Assembly (NCBI RefSeq): GCF_039521565.1
Contig: NZ_BAAACP010000004.1
Location: 1-64,000 of the forward strand
Length of the DNA stretch: 64,000 nt
Reading direction: 5' to 3'
Source of the DNA: Paraclostridium tenue
GTDB taxonomy: Bacteria; Bacillota; Clostridia; Peptostreptococcales; Peptostreptococcaceae
The notes under the pieces were generated by a model. That model worked only from the letters and a program-made list of their open reading frames with translations. It had not been told where the DNA came from and ran no database searches. This document shows, piece by piece, positions 35,217 through 43,317 of this stretch. A program made the translations under genes and the position numbers. Position 1 is the stretch's first letter, and every line of letters begins with the position of its first letter.

Positions 35217-36998
35217 TTGAGTCAGTACATAAATATAAATTCCGAACTAGATGCATTAAAGATAAAAGAATTTGAAGAAATTTTTTATCAAACTATGAAA
35301 GAGGAAGCAAATGTAGTGCCAAAGGTGACTCCTTTTAAAGGAATAAATACAGATCTTTTATATATAAAAGATAATCGTGTCTTATTTATAAAGTTTATGG
35401 ACACGACAGAAGATTTATTTATGATATTAGAAGATGAACTTTTAGAAATAATGGAAGAAGAATACGATCTTTTAAGAAAAAAAATGAGTAAAATAGGAAA
35501 TAACATAAATTATAACTATATATTTGTAATGCCATACGTAACTATATACGATAGTGAAGAATATAATGATTTTGTAGAAAATAATATAATAGATAAAAAT
35601 AAGCTTTACAAAATTATGAATTATGAAATGAGTATAGATGAATATTTAGGTGAATCTAATGAAGAAATTTTACTCAATTTATTTTTATTACAAGTATGTC
35701 CAGAATATTATGTTATAAATGATAATTTAAATTTAAATAAAAAATTAAAAAAAATATCTTTTTCAAATGAAGATTATAGATATACAGCTACTATGTTAGA
35801 AAGAAATCAGATTGAGGATATAGTATCTATAAAATATGGGAATACTTTATATAAAGGCCCATCAGGATGTGGAAAAACGACCATGCTATTAGCTAGAGCA
35901 ATTAAATTAGCTAGGGTTTATCCTCATCATAAATTTATAATATTTACACATACTAAGCAACTTAGAAATGAAATAAAAGAAAGATTAGATATACTATATA
36001 AAGATAATAATAATATTGAGGTACATACATTTACTTCTTTTTTATTTAAATTAGCTAAAATATATAACTTGGTATTTGATTATAACACACTTAAAAATAA
36101 TCCTGAAAAGGTTTATAAAAGCCTTGTATTACAAGCTAAAAATACTATAAAAAATAGAAGTATGTTTAAAGGAATTTTTATAGATGAAATAGAAAGTTTT
36201 GAAAGTAGTCAATTGGATTTTATACGTGAATTTTTATACAAATCAAAATTTATATTTAATGGATTTGAATGTAAAGGGCTTAATATAACAAGCAATTTAA
36301 GTATATTTAAAGACTCATGGAGTAATATAAAATTTGATAATATAATTACTCTAGATAAAAATTATAGACAAAGCAATCATTTGGTTGAATTTGTAAATAA
36401 CTTTGACATAAACTCAAATGAATATATAAAAAGTATTAGATCTAATATAAAAGATGATATTTACTACTTATCAAGTCCTATAAGAGAAAGCAATAAAGCT
36501 GTTGATATAATAAAAGTTTCTGATATAGAAGAACAGATAAGTTCTATTCTTTGGGAAATTGAATATTTAACGCATAAAAAAGGATTAAATTATTCAGATA
36601 TAGCTGTTGTTTATCCTTTTAATAAAAAAAGATTAAAAAACGGTAAAACTATATATTTTCAATATATGTTAAAAAAGGACTTAGAAGAAAATGATATTCC
36701 ATATGTTTATGGAGATGATGAATTAACTAATATATCTAAAAAAGCAGGAGTAACTATATCTAATATATACTCAATCAAAAACTTAGAGTATAAAGCTATA
36801 ATATTTTGTGAATTAGAAATGTTATATAATCATAGCATAAACGATATTACACAAGATTACCAAGTTAATGACTTTGTAGGAGATTTGAATAAAGTTTATT
36901 TAGCTATAAATAGAGCAACTGATTATTTAAGTATAATAACGACTTTTAATGAAAGTGCAAGTGATATAATAAAGCTACTAGTAGAGTCAAAAAAATAA
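35217..36998 (+). CDS. UvrD/Rep-like superfamily 1 helicase or ATPase with novel N-terminal domain
   Basis: 593 aa, TTG start behind AAGGGGGATGAG. The first 200 residues are acidic and match nothing I know; a NERD-like nuclease pattern (NTDLLYIKDNRVLFIKF) is hinted at, but the catalytic Glu of DxExK is absent. Then follow a P-loop GPSGCGKTTMLLARA (near 213), FTHTKQLRNEI (motif Ia-like), EVHTFTSFL, IFIDEIESFESSQ (Walker B, DExx), and LDKNYRQSNHLVEF (motif IV-like YR). Near the end, YLAINRATDYLSI resembles motif VI. It is therefore a helicase-fold protein. A DNA-repair role is likely but not shown. It is monocistronic, convergent with uppP. Confidence 0.8.
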   Translation: MSQYININSELDALKIKEFEEIFYQTMKEEANVVPKVTPFKGINTDLLYIKDNRVLFIKFMDTTEDLFMILEDELLEIMEEEYDLLRKKMSKIGNNINYNYIFVMPYVTIYDSEEYNDFVENNIIDKNKLYKIMNYEMSIDEYLGESNEEILLNLFLLQVCPEYYVINDNLNLNKKLKKISFSNEDYRYTATMLERNQIEDIVSIKYGNTLYKGPSGCGKTTMLLARAIKLARVYPHHKFIIFTHTKQLRNEIKERLDILYKDNNNIEVHTFTSFLFKLAKIYNLVFDYNTLKNNPEKVYKSLVLQAKNTIKNRSMFKGIFIDEIESFESSQLDFIREFLYKSKFIFNGFECKGLNITSNLSIFKDSWSNIKFDNIITLDKNYRQSNHLVEFVNNFDINSNEYIKSIRSNIKDDIYYLSSPIRESNKAVDIIKVSDIEEQISSILWEIEYLTHKKGLNYSDIAVVYPFNKKRLKNGKTIYFQYMLKKDLEENDIPYVYGDDELTNISKKAGVTISNIYSIKNLEYKAIIFCELEMLYNHSINDITQDYQVNDFVGDLNKVYLAINRATDYLSIITTFNESASDIIKLLVESKK

Positions 36999-37024
36999 AA
37001 GAAGCACATTGTGCTTCTTTTATT
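36997..37024. terminator. Bidirectional intrinsic terminator
   Basis: AAAAGAAGCAC (36997-37007) pairs with GTGCTTCTTTT (37011-37021), 3-nt loop, between the convergent helicase and uppP genes. Confidence 0.92.
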
Positions 37025-37028
37025 TACA

Positions 37029-37841
37029 TTAAGCTATGAAGCTAAAATAAGTTATTACTATAATACCAAGTACTATTCTATAATAACCAAATGCTTTGAA
37101 ATCATGTTTTTTAATATAATCCATTAAGAATTTAATAGCAAATACAGAAACTATAAATGCTGTTATAAAACCTACTGCTATAACTGACCATTCAAAACCA
37201 TTAAAACTAGTACCTGTTTTTAAAAGTTTTAAAGCACTTGCTCCAAACATTGTTGGTATAGCCAAGAAAAATGAAAACTCAGCAGCTATATATCTTGATG
37301 CTCCTAATAGTACAGCACCGATTATAGTTGCGCCAGATCTTGATGTCCCAGGTATAAGAGCTAAACATTGGAAAATACCTATTCCAAATGCTAACTTATA
37401 TGTAAGTTGAGAAAAATCATTAACCTTAGGTTTTTTATTTCTATTTTCAAGTACTATCATAATAACCCCATAAACTATAAGTGTTATTGATACTGTGGTT
37501 GGGTTAAAGAATAAAGCATCTATTTGATCATCAAATAATAAACCTAATATACCAGATGGTATAACAGCTATAATAACTTTAATCCATAAGTTTATAGTAT
37601 CCTTTGTTTCTTTTTCAGTTTTTGAACTGTCTAAAGGATTTAATTTTTTAAAATATAGTGTTAATACTGCAAGTATTGAACCAAGTTGTATTACAACCAT
37701 AAAAGTACTTACAAAAACTTTTGAAAAATCAAATTTTACGAATTGTTCAACTAAAATTAGATGTCCTGTACTACTTACAGGTAACCATTCCGTTATACCT
37801 TGAACTATACCAAGTATAATGGCTCTAAAAATTTCTAGCAA
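37029..37841 (-). CDS. uppP: Undecaprenyl-diphosphatase UppP (BacA)
   Basis: Membrane phosphatase that recycles undecaprenyl pyrophosphate for peptidoglycan synthesis; overproduction gives bacitracin resistance. It is 270 aa with about seven membrane helices. Both active-site motifs are present: GIVQGITEWLPVSSTGHLIL and IPGTSRSGATI. TTG start at 37841, with a perfect AGGAGGT upstream on the minus strand. It has its own minus-strand promoter (37866-37893). It is flanked by genes on the opposite strand and is monocistronic. Confidence 0.96.
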   Translation of the reverse strand: MLEIFRAIILGIVQGITEWLPVSSTGHLILVEQFVKFDFSKVFVSTFMVVIQLGSILAVLTLYFKKLNPLDSSKTEKETKDTINLWIKVIIAVIPSGILGLLFDDQIDALFFNPTTVSITLIVYGVIMIVLENRNKKPKVNDFSQLTYKLAFGIGIFQCLALIPGTSRSGATIIGAVLLGASRYIAAEFSFFLAIPTMFGASALKLLKTGTSFNGFEWSVIAVGFITAFIVSVFAIKFLMDYIKKHDFKAFGYYRIVLGIIVITYFSFIA

Positions 37842-37865
37842 TTTTAATACCTCCTAATTAAATAT

Positions 37866-37893
37866 ATTTTACCCGTAAAATAAAGTATATCAA
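37866..37893 (-). promoter_or_regulatory. Promoter of uppP
   Basis: On the minus strand, TTGATA (37893-37888), 16-nt spacer, TAAAAT (37871-37866). Confidence 0.6.
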
Positions 37894-37976
37894 TATTAAT
37901 GAATATATTCAATATATTAGGAATGTATTTAGAGATAATTAAGAAATTTAAGAAATTTTAAAATAAGGGGATAAAA

Positions 37977-38885
37977 ATGAAAGAAAAAACTTTATTAAAT
38001 GAATATGAATTTGAAATTTTTAAAGATTTCTCTAAAAAACATAATCCAGCTACTAGACATGATTATTTAAGCAAAGTTATATTATTTAAAGAATTCAATA
38101 AAAATAAGGATTTAATAGGAATAACAAAAGAAAACTGTGATAGCTTTATGGAATTTGTGAGAGATAATTATGCAAAATCAACATCAGAAAAAATTTATAG
38201 TTATTTACATAGCTTTTATAATTTTATGAAAAAAGAAGAATATATAGAAAGTAATCCTTTTAAATTAGTTAAAAAACCACAAGTAAGTAGAATTAAAACT
38301 AAAGATGACGTGCTTAGTATTCAAGAGATAAACAAACTAATAGACGCTCTACCAAGATTAAATATGAGAGATAGATTAATTATGGTATTTTTAATAACTA
38401 CAGGATGTTTATTAAGTGAACTTGTAAATTTAAAATGGAAAGATTTAATGTTAGATGAAAAAGATAATGGATATGTAAGACTTGGAAAGAATAAGAAAGA
38501 AAGAATTGTTAAACTTCATCCATATTGTTTTTCTTTAATAGAAGATTATAGAAATTACTTAGGATTACCTGAACCTATAATGCCAACTGATGATTTTGTA
38601 TTTATAAGTCAAAAAAGTAATTCTATAACTGATAGAAATGTAAGGATAATAGTAAAGAAAGCTTTAGATATAGCTGGACTTAGTAATTACTCAGCGAAAG
38701 ATTTTAGACATTCATTTGCTGCGATAAGTTTAAGATTAGGAGCAGGAGAAGAAGATATTAAAAATCAATTAGGGTGGAGTGATAAATATTATGCAATTAG
38801 GTATAAATATGTATTAAACTTTGTAGATAGTGAAAGTATAGATTATATTATGAATAGTGATAAAATGAACATAAACAAAAAATAA
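37977..38885 (+). CDS. Tyrosine-recombinase-fold protein (XerC/D-like) with altered catalytic residues
   Basis: 302 aa, with an N-terminal SAM-like core-binding domain (about 1-105) and a C-terminal catalytic domain. The fold matches XerC/XerD and phage integrases: Lys in RLGKNKKERIVKL, DFRHSFAAISLRLGAG (Arg II) and IRYKYV with candidate nucleophile Tyr near 274-276. But the Arg I motif TGLRxSEL reads TGCLLSEL, so the catalytic Arg near residue 144 is Leu, and the usual His of HxLRH is replaced (AKDFRH). It may bind or pair DNA without full strand cleavage. No attachment site or mobile element is near; it stands between uppP and purB. The ribosome site AAGGGG precedes ATG 37977. Confidence 0.85.
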   Translation: MKEKTLLNEYEFEIFKDFSKKHNPATRHDYLSKVILFKEFNKNKDLIGITKENCDSFMEFVRDNYAKSTSEKIYSYLHSFYNFMKKEEYIESNPFKLVKKPQVSRIKTKDDVLSIQEINKLIDALPRLNMRDRLIMVFLITTGCLLSELVNLKWKDLMLDEKDNGYVRLGKNKKERIVKLHPYCFSLIEDYRNYLGLPEPIMPTDDFVFISQKSNSITDRNVRIIVKKALDIAGLSNYSAKDFRHSFAAISLRLGAGEEDIKNQLGWSDKYYAIRYKYVLNFVDSESIDYIMNSDKMNINKK

Positions 38886-38957
38886 CTTGTTATTGTTCGT
38901 TAAATTATATATAATAAATTTATAATAAATAAAGGTGTAAGGAAGGTGCTAGTTAAT

Positions 38958-40400
38958 ATGGAAAGTAAATATAGTACATATGCAAATCCATTAATAGATA
39001 GATATTGCAGTAAAGATATGAGTTATATATTTTCTCCACAATTTAAATTCTCAACTTGGAGAAGATTATGGGTTGCTTTAGCAGAATCAGAAAAAGAATT
39101 AGGACTTAATATAACAGATGAGCAAATAAATGAATTAAAAGCTAATATAGATAATATAAATTTTGAAGAAGCTAAAAAAATAGAAAAAGAAGTAAGACAT
39201 GATGTAATGAGTCATGTTAAAGCTTATGGATTACAATGTGATAGTGCAAAGGGAATTATACACTTAGGGGCTACTAGTGCTTATGTAGGAGATAACACAG
39301 ATGTAATTCAAATGGATGAAGCATTAAAGCTTATAAGAATAAAATTAGTTAACTTAATAAACAACTTAAAAGAATTTGCACTTAAAAATAAAGATATACC
39401 AACTTTAGGGTTTACTCATTTTCAAGCTGCCCAACTTACAACAGTAGGAAAAAGAGCTTGTCTTTGGGCACAAGATCTAGTTATAGATTTAGAGGATTTA
39501 AATTTTAGAATAGATAATATGAAACTTAGAGGTGTTAAAGGTACAACAGGTACACAAGCAAGTTTCTTAAGTTTATTTGAAAATGATAATGAAAAAGTAA
39601 AAAAACTAGATAAATTAGTTTGTGAAAAAATGGGATATAAAGCATCTTATGCAGTTAGTGGACAAACATATACTAGAAAATTAGATTATCAAGTTATATC
39701 TATATTATCTGGAATAGCTCAAAGTATGCACAAGATGACAAACGATATAAGATTATTACAAAGTTTAAAGGAATTAGAAGAACCATTTGGTAAAAATCAA
39801 ATAGGATCATCTGCAATGGCATATAAAAGAAATCCAATGAGAAGTGAAAGAATAGCATCTTTATCTAAATATGTTATAGCTGAGTCTTTAAGCCCTGCAC
39901 TTGTACAAGCTACTCAATGGTTAGAAAGAAGCTTAGACGATTCTGCAAATAAAAGATTAGCTATACCTCAAGCATTTATGGCAGTTGATGCTATACTTGA
40001 AATAGGTATAAACGTTACAGATGGACTTGTTGTTTATGAAAATATAATAAATAAACATATAAATGAAGAGTTACCTTTTATGGCAACAGAAACAATACTT
40101 ATGGAAGCCGTAAAAAGAGGTGGAGATAGACAAGAGTTACATGAAGTAATAAGAGAATATTCTATGGAAGCTGCTAAGAGAGTTAAACAAGAAGGTAAAG
40201 ATAATAACTTATTAGATTTAATACTTGAAGATTGTGATACATTTAAGATGAGCAAAGAAGAGATATTATCTATAATGGATCCTAAAAATTTCGTAGGAAG
40301 AGCTCCTATTCAAGTAGTTGAATTTGTTGAAGAAATAGTTAATCCAGCTATAAATGAATATAAAGATTTAATTGGAATGAAAATCGATTTAAATGTATAA
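38958..40400 (+). CDS. purB: Adenylosuccinate lyase
   Basis: Cleaves SAICAR and adenylosuccinate in purine synthesis, 480 aa, the long clostridial form. Fumarase/aspartase superfamily signature: GSSAMAYKRNPMRSERI (flexible catalytic loop), with HLGATSAYVGDNTD and FTHFQAAQLTTVGKR for substrate binding. ATG 38958 is preferred (AGGAAGG upstream); GTG 38946 overlaps the SD. It is a stand-alone gene, away from other pur genes, with its own terminator. Confidence 0.96.
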   Translation: MESKYSTYANPLIDRYCSKDMSYIFSPQFKFSTWRRLWVALAESEKELGLNITDEQINELKANIDNINFEEAKKIEKEVRHDVMSHVKAYGLQCDSAKGIIHLGATSAYVGDNTDVIQMDEALKLIRIKLVNLINNLKEFALKNKDIPTLGFTHFQAAQLTTVGKRACLWAQDLVIDLEDLNFRIDNMKLRGVKGTTGTQASFLSLFENDNEKVKKLDKLVCEKMGYKASYAVSGQTYTRKLDYQVISILSGIAQSMHKMTNDIRLLQSLKELEEPFGKNQIGSSAMAYKRNPMRSERIASLSKYVIAESLSPALVQATQWLERSLDDSANKRLAIPQAFMAVDAILEIGINVTDGLVVYENIINKHINEELPFMATETILMEAVKRGGDRQELHEVIREYSMEAAKRVKQEGKDNNLLDLILEDCDTFKMSKEEILSIMDPKNFVGRAPIQVVEFVEEIVNPAINEYKDLIGMKIDLNV

Positions 40401-40429
40401 AAAATAGAGGTTAATACCTCTATTTTTTA
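40398..40429 (+). terminator. Intrinsic terminator after purB
   Basis: AAAAATAGAGG (40400-40410) pairs with CCTCTATTTTT (40417-40427), 6-nt loop. Confidence 0.92.
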
Positions 40430-40588
40430 TACATAAAATAAGAAATTTAACTTACTTAAAAATAACAAAAACTTCAATATAAATATTTAATATTATTAAG
40501 GTAATAATAAATTATATCACTATATTTATTAAGATATTTTTTTGAAATTATTTATAAAATCTAAAAATTTAATTAAGTTTAAAATGTA

Positions 40589-40617
40589 TTGGAAAAAATG
40601 TAGAATTGTGATATTAT
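40589..40617 (+). promoter_or_regulatory. Promoter of yjeM
   Basis: TTGGAA (40589-40594), 17-nt spacer, TATTAT (40612-40617). Confidence 0.65.
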
Positions 40618-40634
40618 ATGTAAAACGGAAAAGG

Positions 40635-40671
40635 TTAAACTAGTTTAAAAAAGAAAGATTAGCTAATCTTT
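40635..40671 (+). promoter_or_regulatory. Twin perfect palindromes in the yjeM leader
   Basis: TTAAACTAGTTTAA (40635-40648) and AAAGATTAGCTAATCTTT (40654-40671) are each perfect palindromes, 5 nt apart, just downstream of the predicted transcription start. They are placed like repressor operators; the cognate regulator is unknown. Confidence 0.5.
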
Positions 40672-40713
40672 GAAGTAAAAAGCATTAATAAAATTCAATC
40701 AGGAGGAAATCAA

Positions 40714-42255
40714 ATGGCAGGAAACACTAACAATGCTAAAAAACTAACATTAGTTCCCTTAGTACTTATGATATTTACATCAGTATTTGGGTTTGCTAAT
40801 ATGCCAAGGGCCTTTTTCTTAATGGGATATGCAGCCATACCTTGGTATATATTAAGTGCAATTTTATTTTTTATACCATATGCATTCATGATGGCTGAAT
40901 ATGGATCTGCATTCAAAAAAGAATCAGGTGGTATGTATTCTTGGATGGAAAAATCTGTAGGTCCTAAATATGCGTTTGTAGGAACATTTATGTGGTACGC
41001 ATCTTATATTATTTGGATGGTAAATGTTGCTTCAACTTTATGGATACCATTATCAAATGCTATAGTTGGATATGATGCTACTGCTACTTGGTCTTTATTT
41101 GGATTAAGTTCAGTTAAAACATTAGGTATAATAGGAGCATTATGGATAATTTTAGTTACTTATGTATCTACTAAAGGTATAGAAAAAATTACTAAAGTAA
41201 CTTCTGTAGGTGGTACTGCAGTTGCATTATTAAACTTAGTTTTATTAATAGGTGGGGTTGCTGTTGTAGCAATGAATAAAGGTGAATTTGCAGAACCTAT
41301 ACACAATGTGGCTAAAGCATTTACAAATTCTCCAAACCCAGGATATCAAACTCCAGTAACTGTATTATCATTCTTAACATTTGCTATATTTGCATTTGGT
41401 GGATTAGAAGTTTTAGGTGGATTAGTTGACCAAACTGAAAATGCTGAAAAAACTTTCCCTAAAGGACTTACTTTAGCGGCTATAGTAATATCTGTAGGAT
41501 ATGCATTAGGTATATTCGCTTGTGGTATGTTTACTAACTGGAGTGATATATTATCAGCTAATGATGTGAATATGGCTAACGTTGCTTATGTATTAATGCA
41601 AAACTTAGGATATCAATTAGGTGTTGCATTTGGAGCTAGTGAAGCTACTTCATTAGTAATGGGTGCTTGGGTTGCTAGATTTGTTGGTTTATCAATGTTC
41701 TTAGCATTATCAGGAGCATTCTTCACATTAACTTATTCTCCATTAAAAACTCTTATAGAAGGTGCGCCAAAAGAAGTTTGGCCTGGTAAATTAGGAGAAA
41801 TAAAAAATGGAATGCCAATAAATGCTATGAAAGTTCAAGCTATAATAGTTATAATTATGATACTTATTGTATCATTTGGTGGTAAGAGTGCAGAGAAATT
41901 CTTTGCTTTATTAGTTCTTATGACTAATGTTGCAATGACTATACCTTACTTATTCTTATCAAGTGCATTCCCTGCATTTAAAAAGAAACAATTAGAGGGT
42001 AAAGTTGATAAAGCATTTGTAGTTTATAAGAGTTTTGGAATGGCATTAACTTTTGCTGTAATAATAGGTATATTAGTTGGATTCGCTAATGTATTTACTA
42101 TAATACAACCAACATTATCATCGCCATCAGGATTAAAAGATACATTAACAATGATAGCTGGACCAGTATTATTTGGTTTAATAGGATTCGGATTATATTA
42201 TTTCTATGAAAAGAAACATGTAAATAAAGACAATAATAATAAAAAAGCTAGCTAA
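40714..42255 (+). CDS. yjeM: Amino-acid permease of the glutamate/GABA antiporter family (YjeM-like)
   Basis: APC-superfamily transporter, 513 aa, about 12 membrane helices, cytoplasmic membrane. The N terminus (LTLVPLVLMIFTSVFGFANM, ESGGMYSWMEKSVGPKYAFVG) follows the E. coli YjeM pattern. Its substrate is unproven, but relatives such as GadC exchange an amino acid for its decarboxylation product. The SD AGGAGG precedes ATG 40714. It is a single gene with its own promoter and terminator. Aspartate 4-decarboxylase lies two genes downstream on the other strand and may be a functional partner, though not an operon partner. Confidence 0.88.
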   Translation: MAGNTNNAKKLTLVPLVLMIFTSVFGFANMPRAFFLMGYAAIPWYILSAILFFIPYAFMMAEYGSAFKKESGGMYSWMEKSVGPKYAFVGTFMWYASYIIWMVNVASTLWIPLSNAIVGYDATATWSLFGLSSVKTLGIIGALWIILVTYVSTKGIEKITKVTSVGGTAVALLNLVLLIGGVAVVAMNKGEFAEPIHNVAKAFTNSPNPGYQTPVTVLSFLTFAIFAFGGLEVLGGLVDQTENAEKTFPKGLTLAAIVISVGYALGIFACGMFTNWSDILSANDVNMANVAYVLMQNLGYQLGVAFGASEATSLVMGAWVARFVGLSMFLALSGAFFTLTYSPLKTLIEGAPKEVWPGKLGEIKNGMPINAMKVQAIIVIIMILIVSFGGKSAEKFFALLVLMTNVAMTIPYLFLSSAFPAFKKKQLEGKVDKAFVVYKSFGMALTFAVIIGILVGFANVFTIIQPTLSSPSGLKDTLTMIAGPVLFGLIGFGLYYFYEKKHVNKDNNNKKAS

Positions 42256-42276
42256 TATTAGTTAAGATATAACCTT

Positions 42277-42303
42277 ACACCTACCAATTTTGGTAGGTGT
42301 ATT
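42277..42303 (+). terminator. Intrinsic terminator after yjeM
   Basis: ACACCTACCAA (42277-42287) pairs with TTGGTAGGTGT (42290-42300). Its right arm shares bases with the next inverted repeat. Confidence 0.85.
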
Positions 42304-42360
42304 TATATATAAAAATATACTTATTTTGACAAATAAGTATATTTTTATATATAAATACAC
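42297..42360. repeat. 30-bp perfect inverted repeat with 4-nt loop
   Basis: Bases 42297-42326 are exactly complementary to 42331-42360; the loop is TGAC. The centre holds TTGACA (42326-42331), which with TATATA (42348-42353) would make a promoter for the next gene. It may be an operator, a recombination relic or an RNase III target. The left four bases also belong to the yjeM terminator. Confidence 0.75.
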
Positions 42361-42432
42361 GAATTTTTAGTATACTATAATAGTACTAAAAGCTGATTAG
42401 AGAATGAGACAGAAGATATAGGAGGAACAATT

Positions 42433-43260
42433 TTGTTAAAGAAATTATTAAATTTTATAAAAATTAATAAGGAAAATAAAACACATAAAGAAGAAGTCGA
42501 AATTATAAACATTAAGGAAAAAGAAGACAATATAAAAAAAGAAAATCCAAATATAAATCAAGAAATCACTTCTAAATTAGAAATCAAAAAAGAACACACA
42601 AAAGAAGAAAAATTAGAAAATCTAAATGATATAAAACAAGAAATTCTAACAAAAGAAGAAGAAGATTATATAAAGCTAGTTAAAATTCAAAGAGAAAAAA
42701 GAATAAAAGCAATAGATGTTTATACAAATGAAGAAACTATATTTGAAACATATAAAGAGTGTAGTAAAAAATTAGGAGTACCTATAGAATATATAAAAGA
42801 AAATTTACAATATGGATATACTGACTATTTTGGAGAAGCTGTAAAATTTTTAAACAAGAAGCTTAAAGTAGATATATCGCCTAAAAAGATAGGGAATATG
42901 AATATAGTAGAATTATTTAATTTTTTACATAATGAGCTATGGAATAGTGATATTCCAGAAGATAAAAGAGAAGAAATATTATCAAGTAATAAAATAGAAC
43001 CAATACATATGTATTATAAATTTGAAACTATGGATTATGAATATGATGAGTATTTTAAAGTTTATGGGAAAATAATTAGACGTGGTGGTAAAAAGAGAAT
43101 TGAATTAATTGATAAAAAAAATGAAGTTATTGAAGTATTTAAGTCTATAGAAGATTGTGCAAAATTTTTTGAAAAAGATAAATCAGAAATAGTATCTAGA
43201 TTAAAATTAGGAAATTGTAAAATTGGAAGATATGAAATAAAGTATAGTTTAAGAAGATAA
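42433..43260 (+). CDS. Hypothetical protein with two NUMOD1-like modules
   Basis: 275 aa, TTG start 8 nt after AGGAGG. The first 85 residues are extremely Lys/Glu-rich and probably coiled coil. Two imperfectly repeated modules follow: near 95-140 (VYTNEETIFETYKECSKKLG...YIKENLQYG) and near 230-272 (KKNEVIEVFKSIEDCAKFFE...VSRLKLGNCKIG). The pattern F-x-S/T-x-E/K-C/A-A-x-x-x plus a short helix and closing G resembles NUMOD1, a DNA-binding module usually attached to homing endonucleases. No nuclease domain is seen. The role is unknown; DNA binding is inferred. It lies alone between yjeM and aspD. Confidence 0.7.
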   Translation: MLKKLLNFIKINKENKTHKEEVEIINIKEKEDNIKKENPNINQEITSKLEIKKEHTKEEKLENLNDIKQEILTKEEEDYIKLVKIQREKRIKAIDVYTNEETIFETYKECSKKLGVPIEYIKENLQYGYTDYFGEAVKFLNKKLKVDISPKKIGNMNIVELFNFLHNELWNSDIPEDKREEILSSNKIEPIHMYYKFETMDYEYDEYFKVYGKIIRRGGKKRIELIDKKNEVIEVFKSIEDCAKFFEKDKSEIVSRLKLGNCKIGRYEIKYSLRR

Positions 43261-43311
43261 ATATAAAGTAAAAAGGCTTCTATTTAAATAGAAGCCTTTT
43301 TACTTTATATT
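43260..43311. terminator. Bidirectional terminator, 52-nt perfect palindrome
   Basis: A perfect palindrome centred at 43285/43286, including AAAAAGGCTTC / GAAGCCTTTTT and T-runs on both strands. It separates two convergent genes. Confidence 0.93.
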
Positions 43312-43317
43312 ATAATT

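Larger units (their letters stand above)
40401..40713. other. Intergenic region purB-yjeM
   Basis: Contains the purB terminator, about 150 A/T-rich bases with no frame or motif I recognise, then the yjeM promoter and two perfect palindromes in its leader (listed separately). No riboswitch was recognised. Confidence 0.6.

Noticed and set aside
37977..38885. Integrase marking a prophage or genomic island
   Set aside because: Flanking genes are core (uppP, purB), with no attachment repeats, tRNA target or phage genes.
38946..38957. Upstream GTG start for purB
   Set aside because: It overlaps the Shine-Dalgarno sequence; ATG 38958 is better placed.
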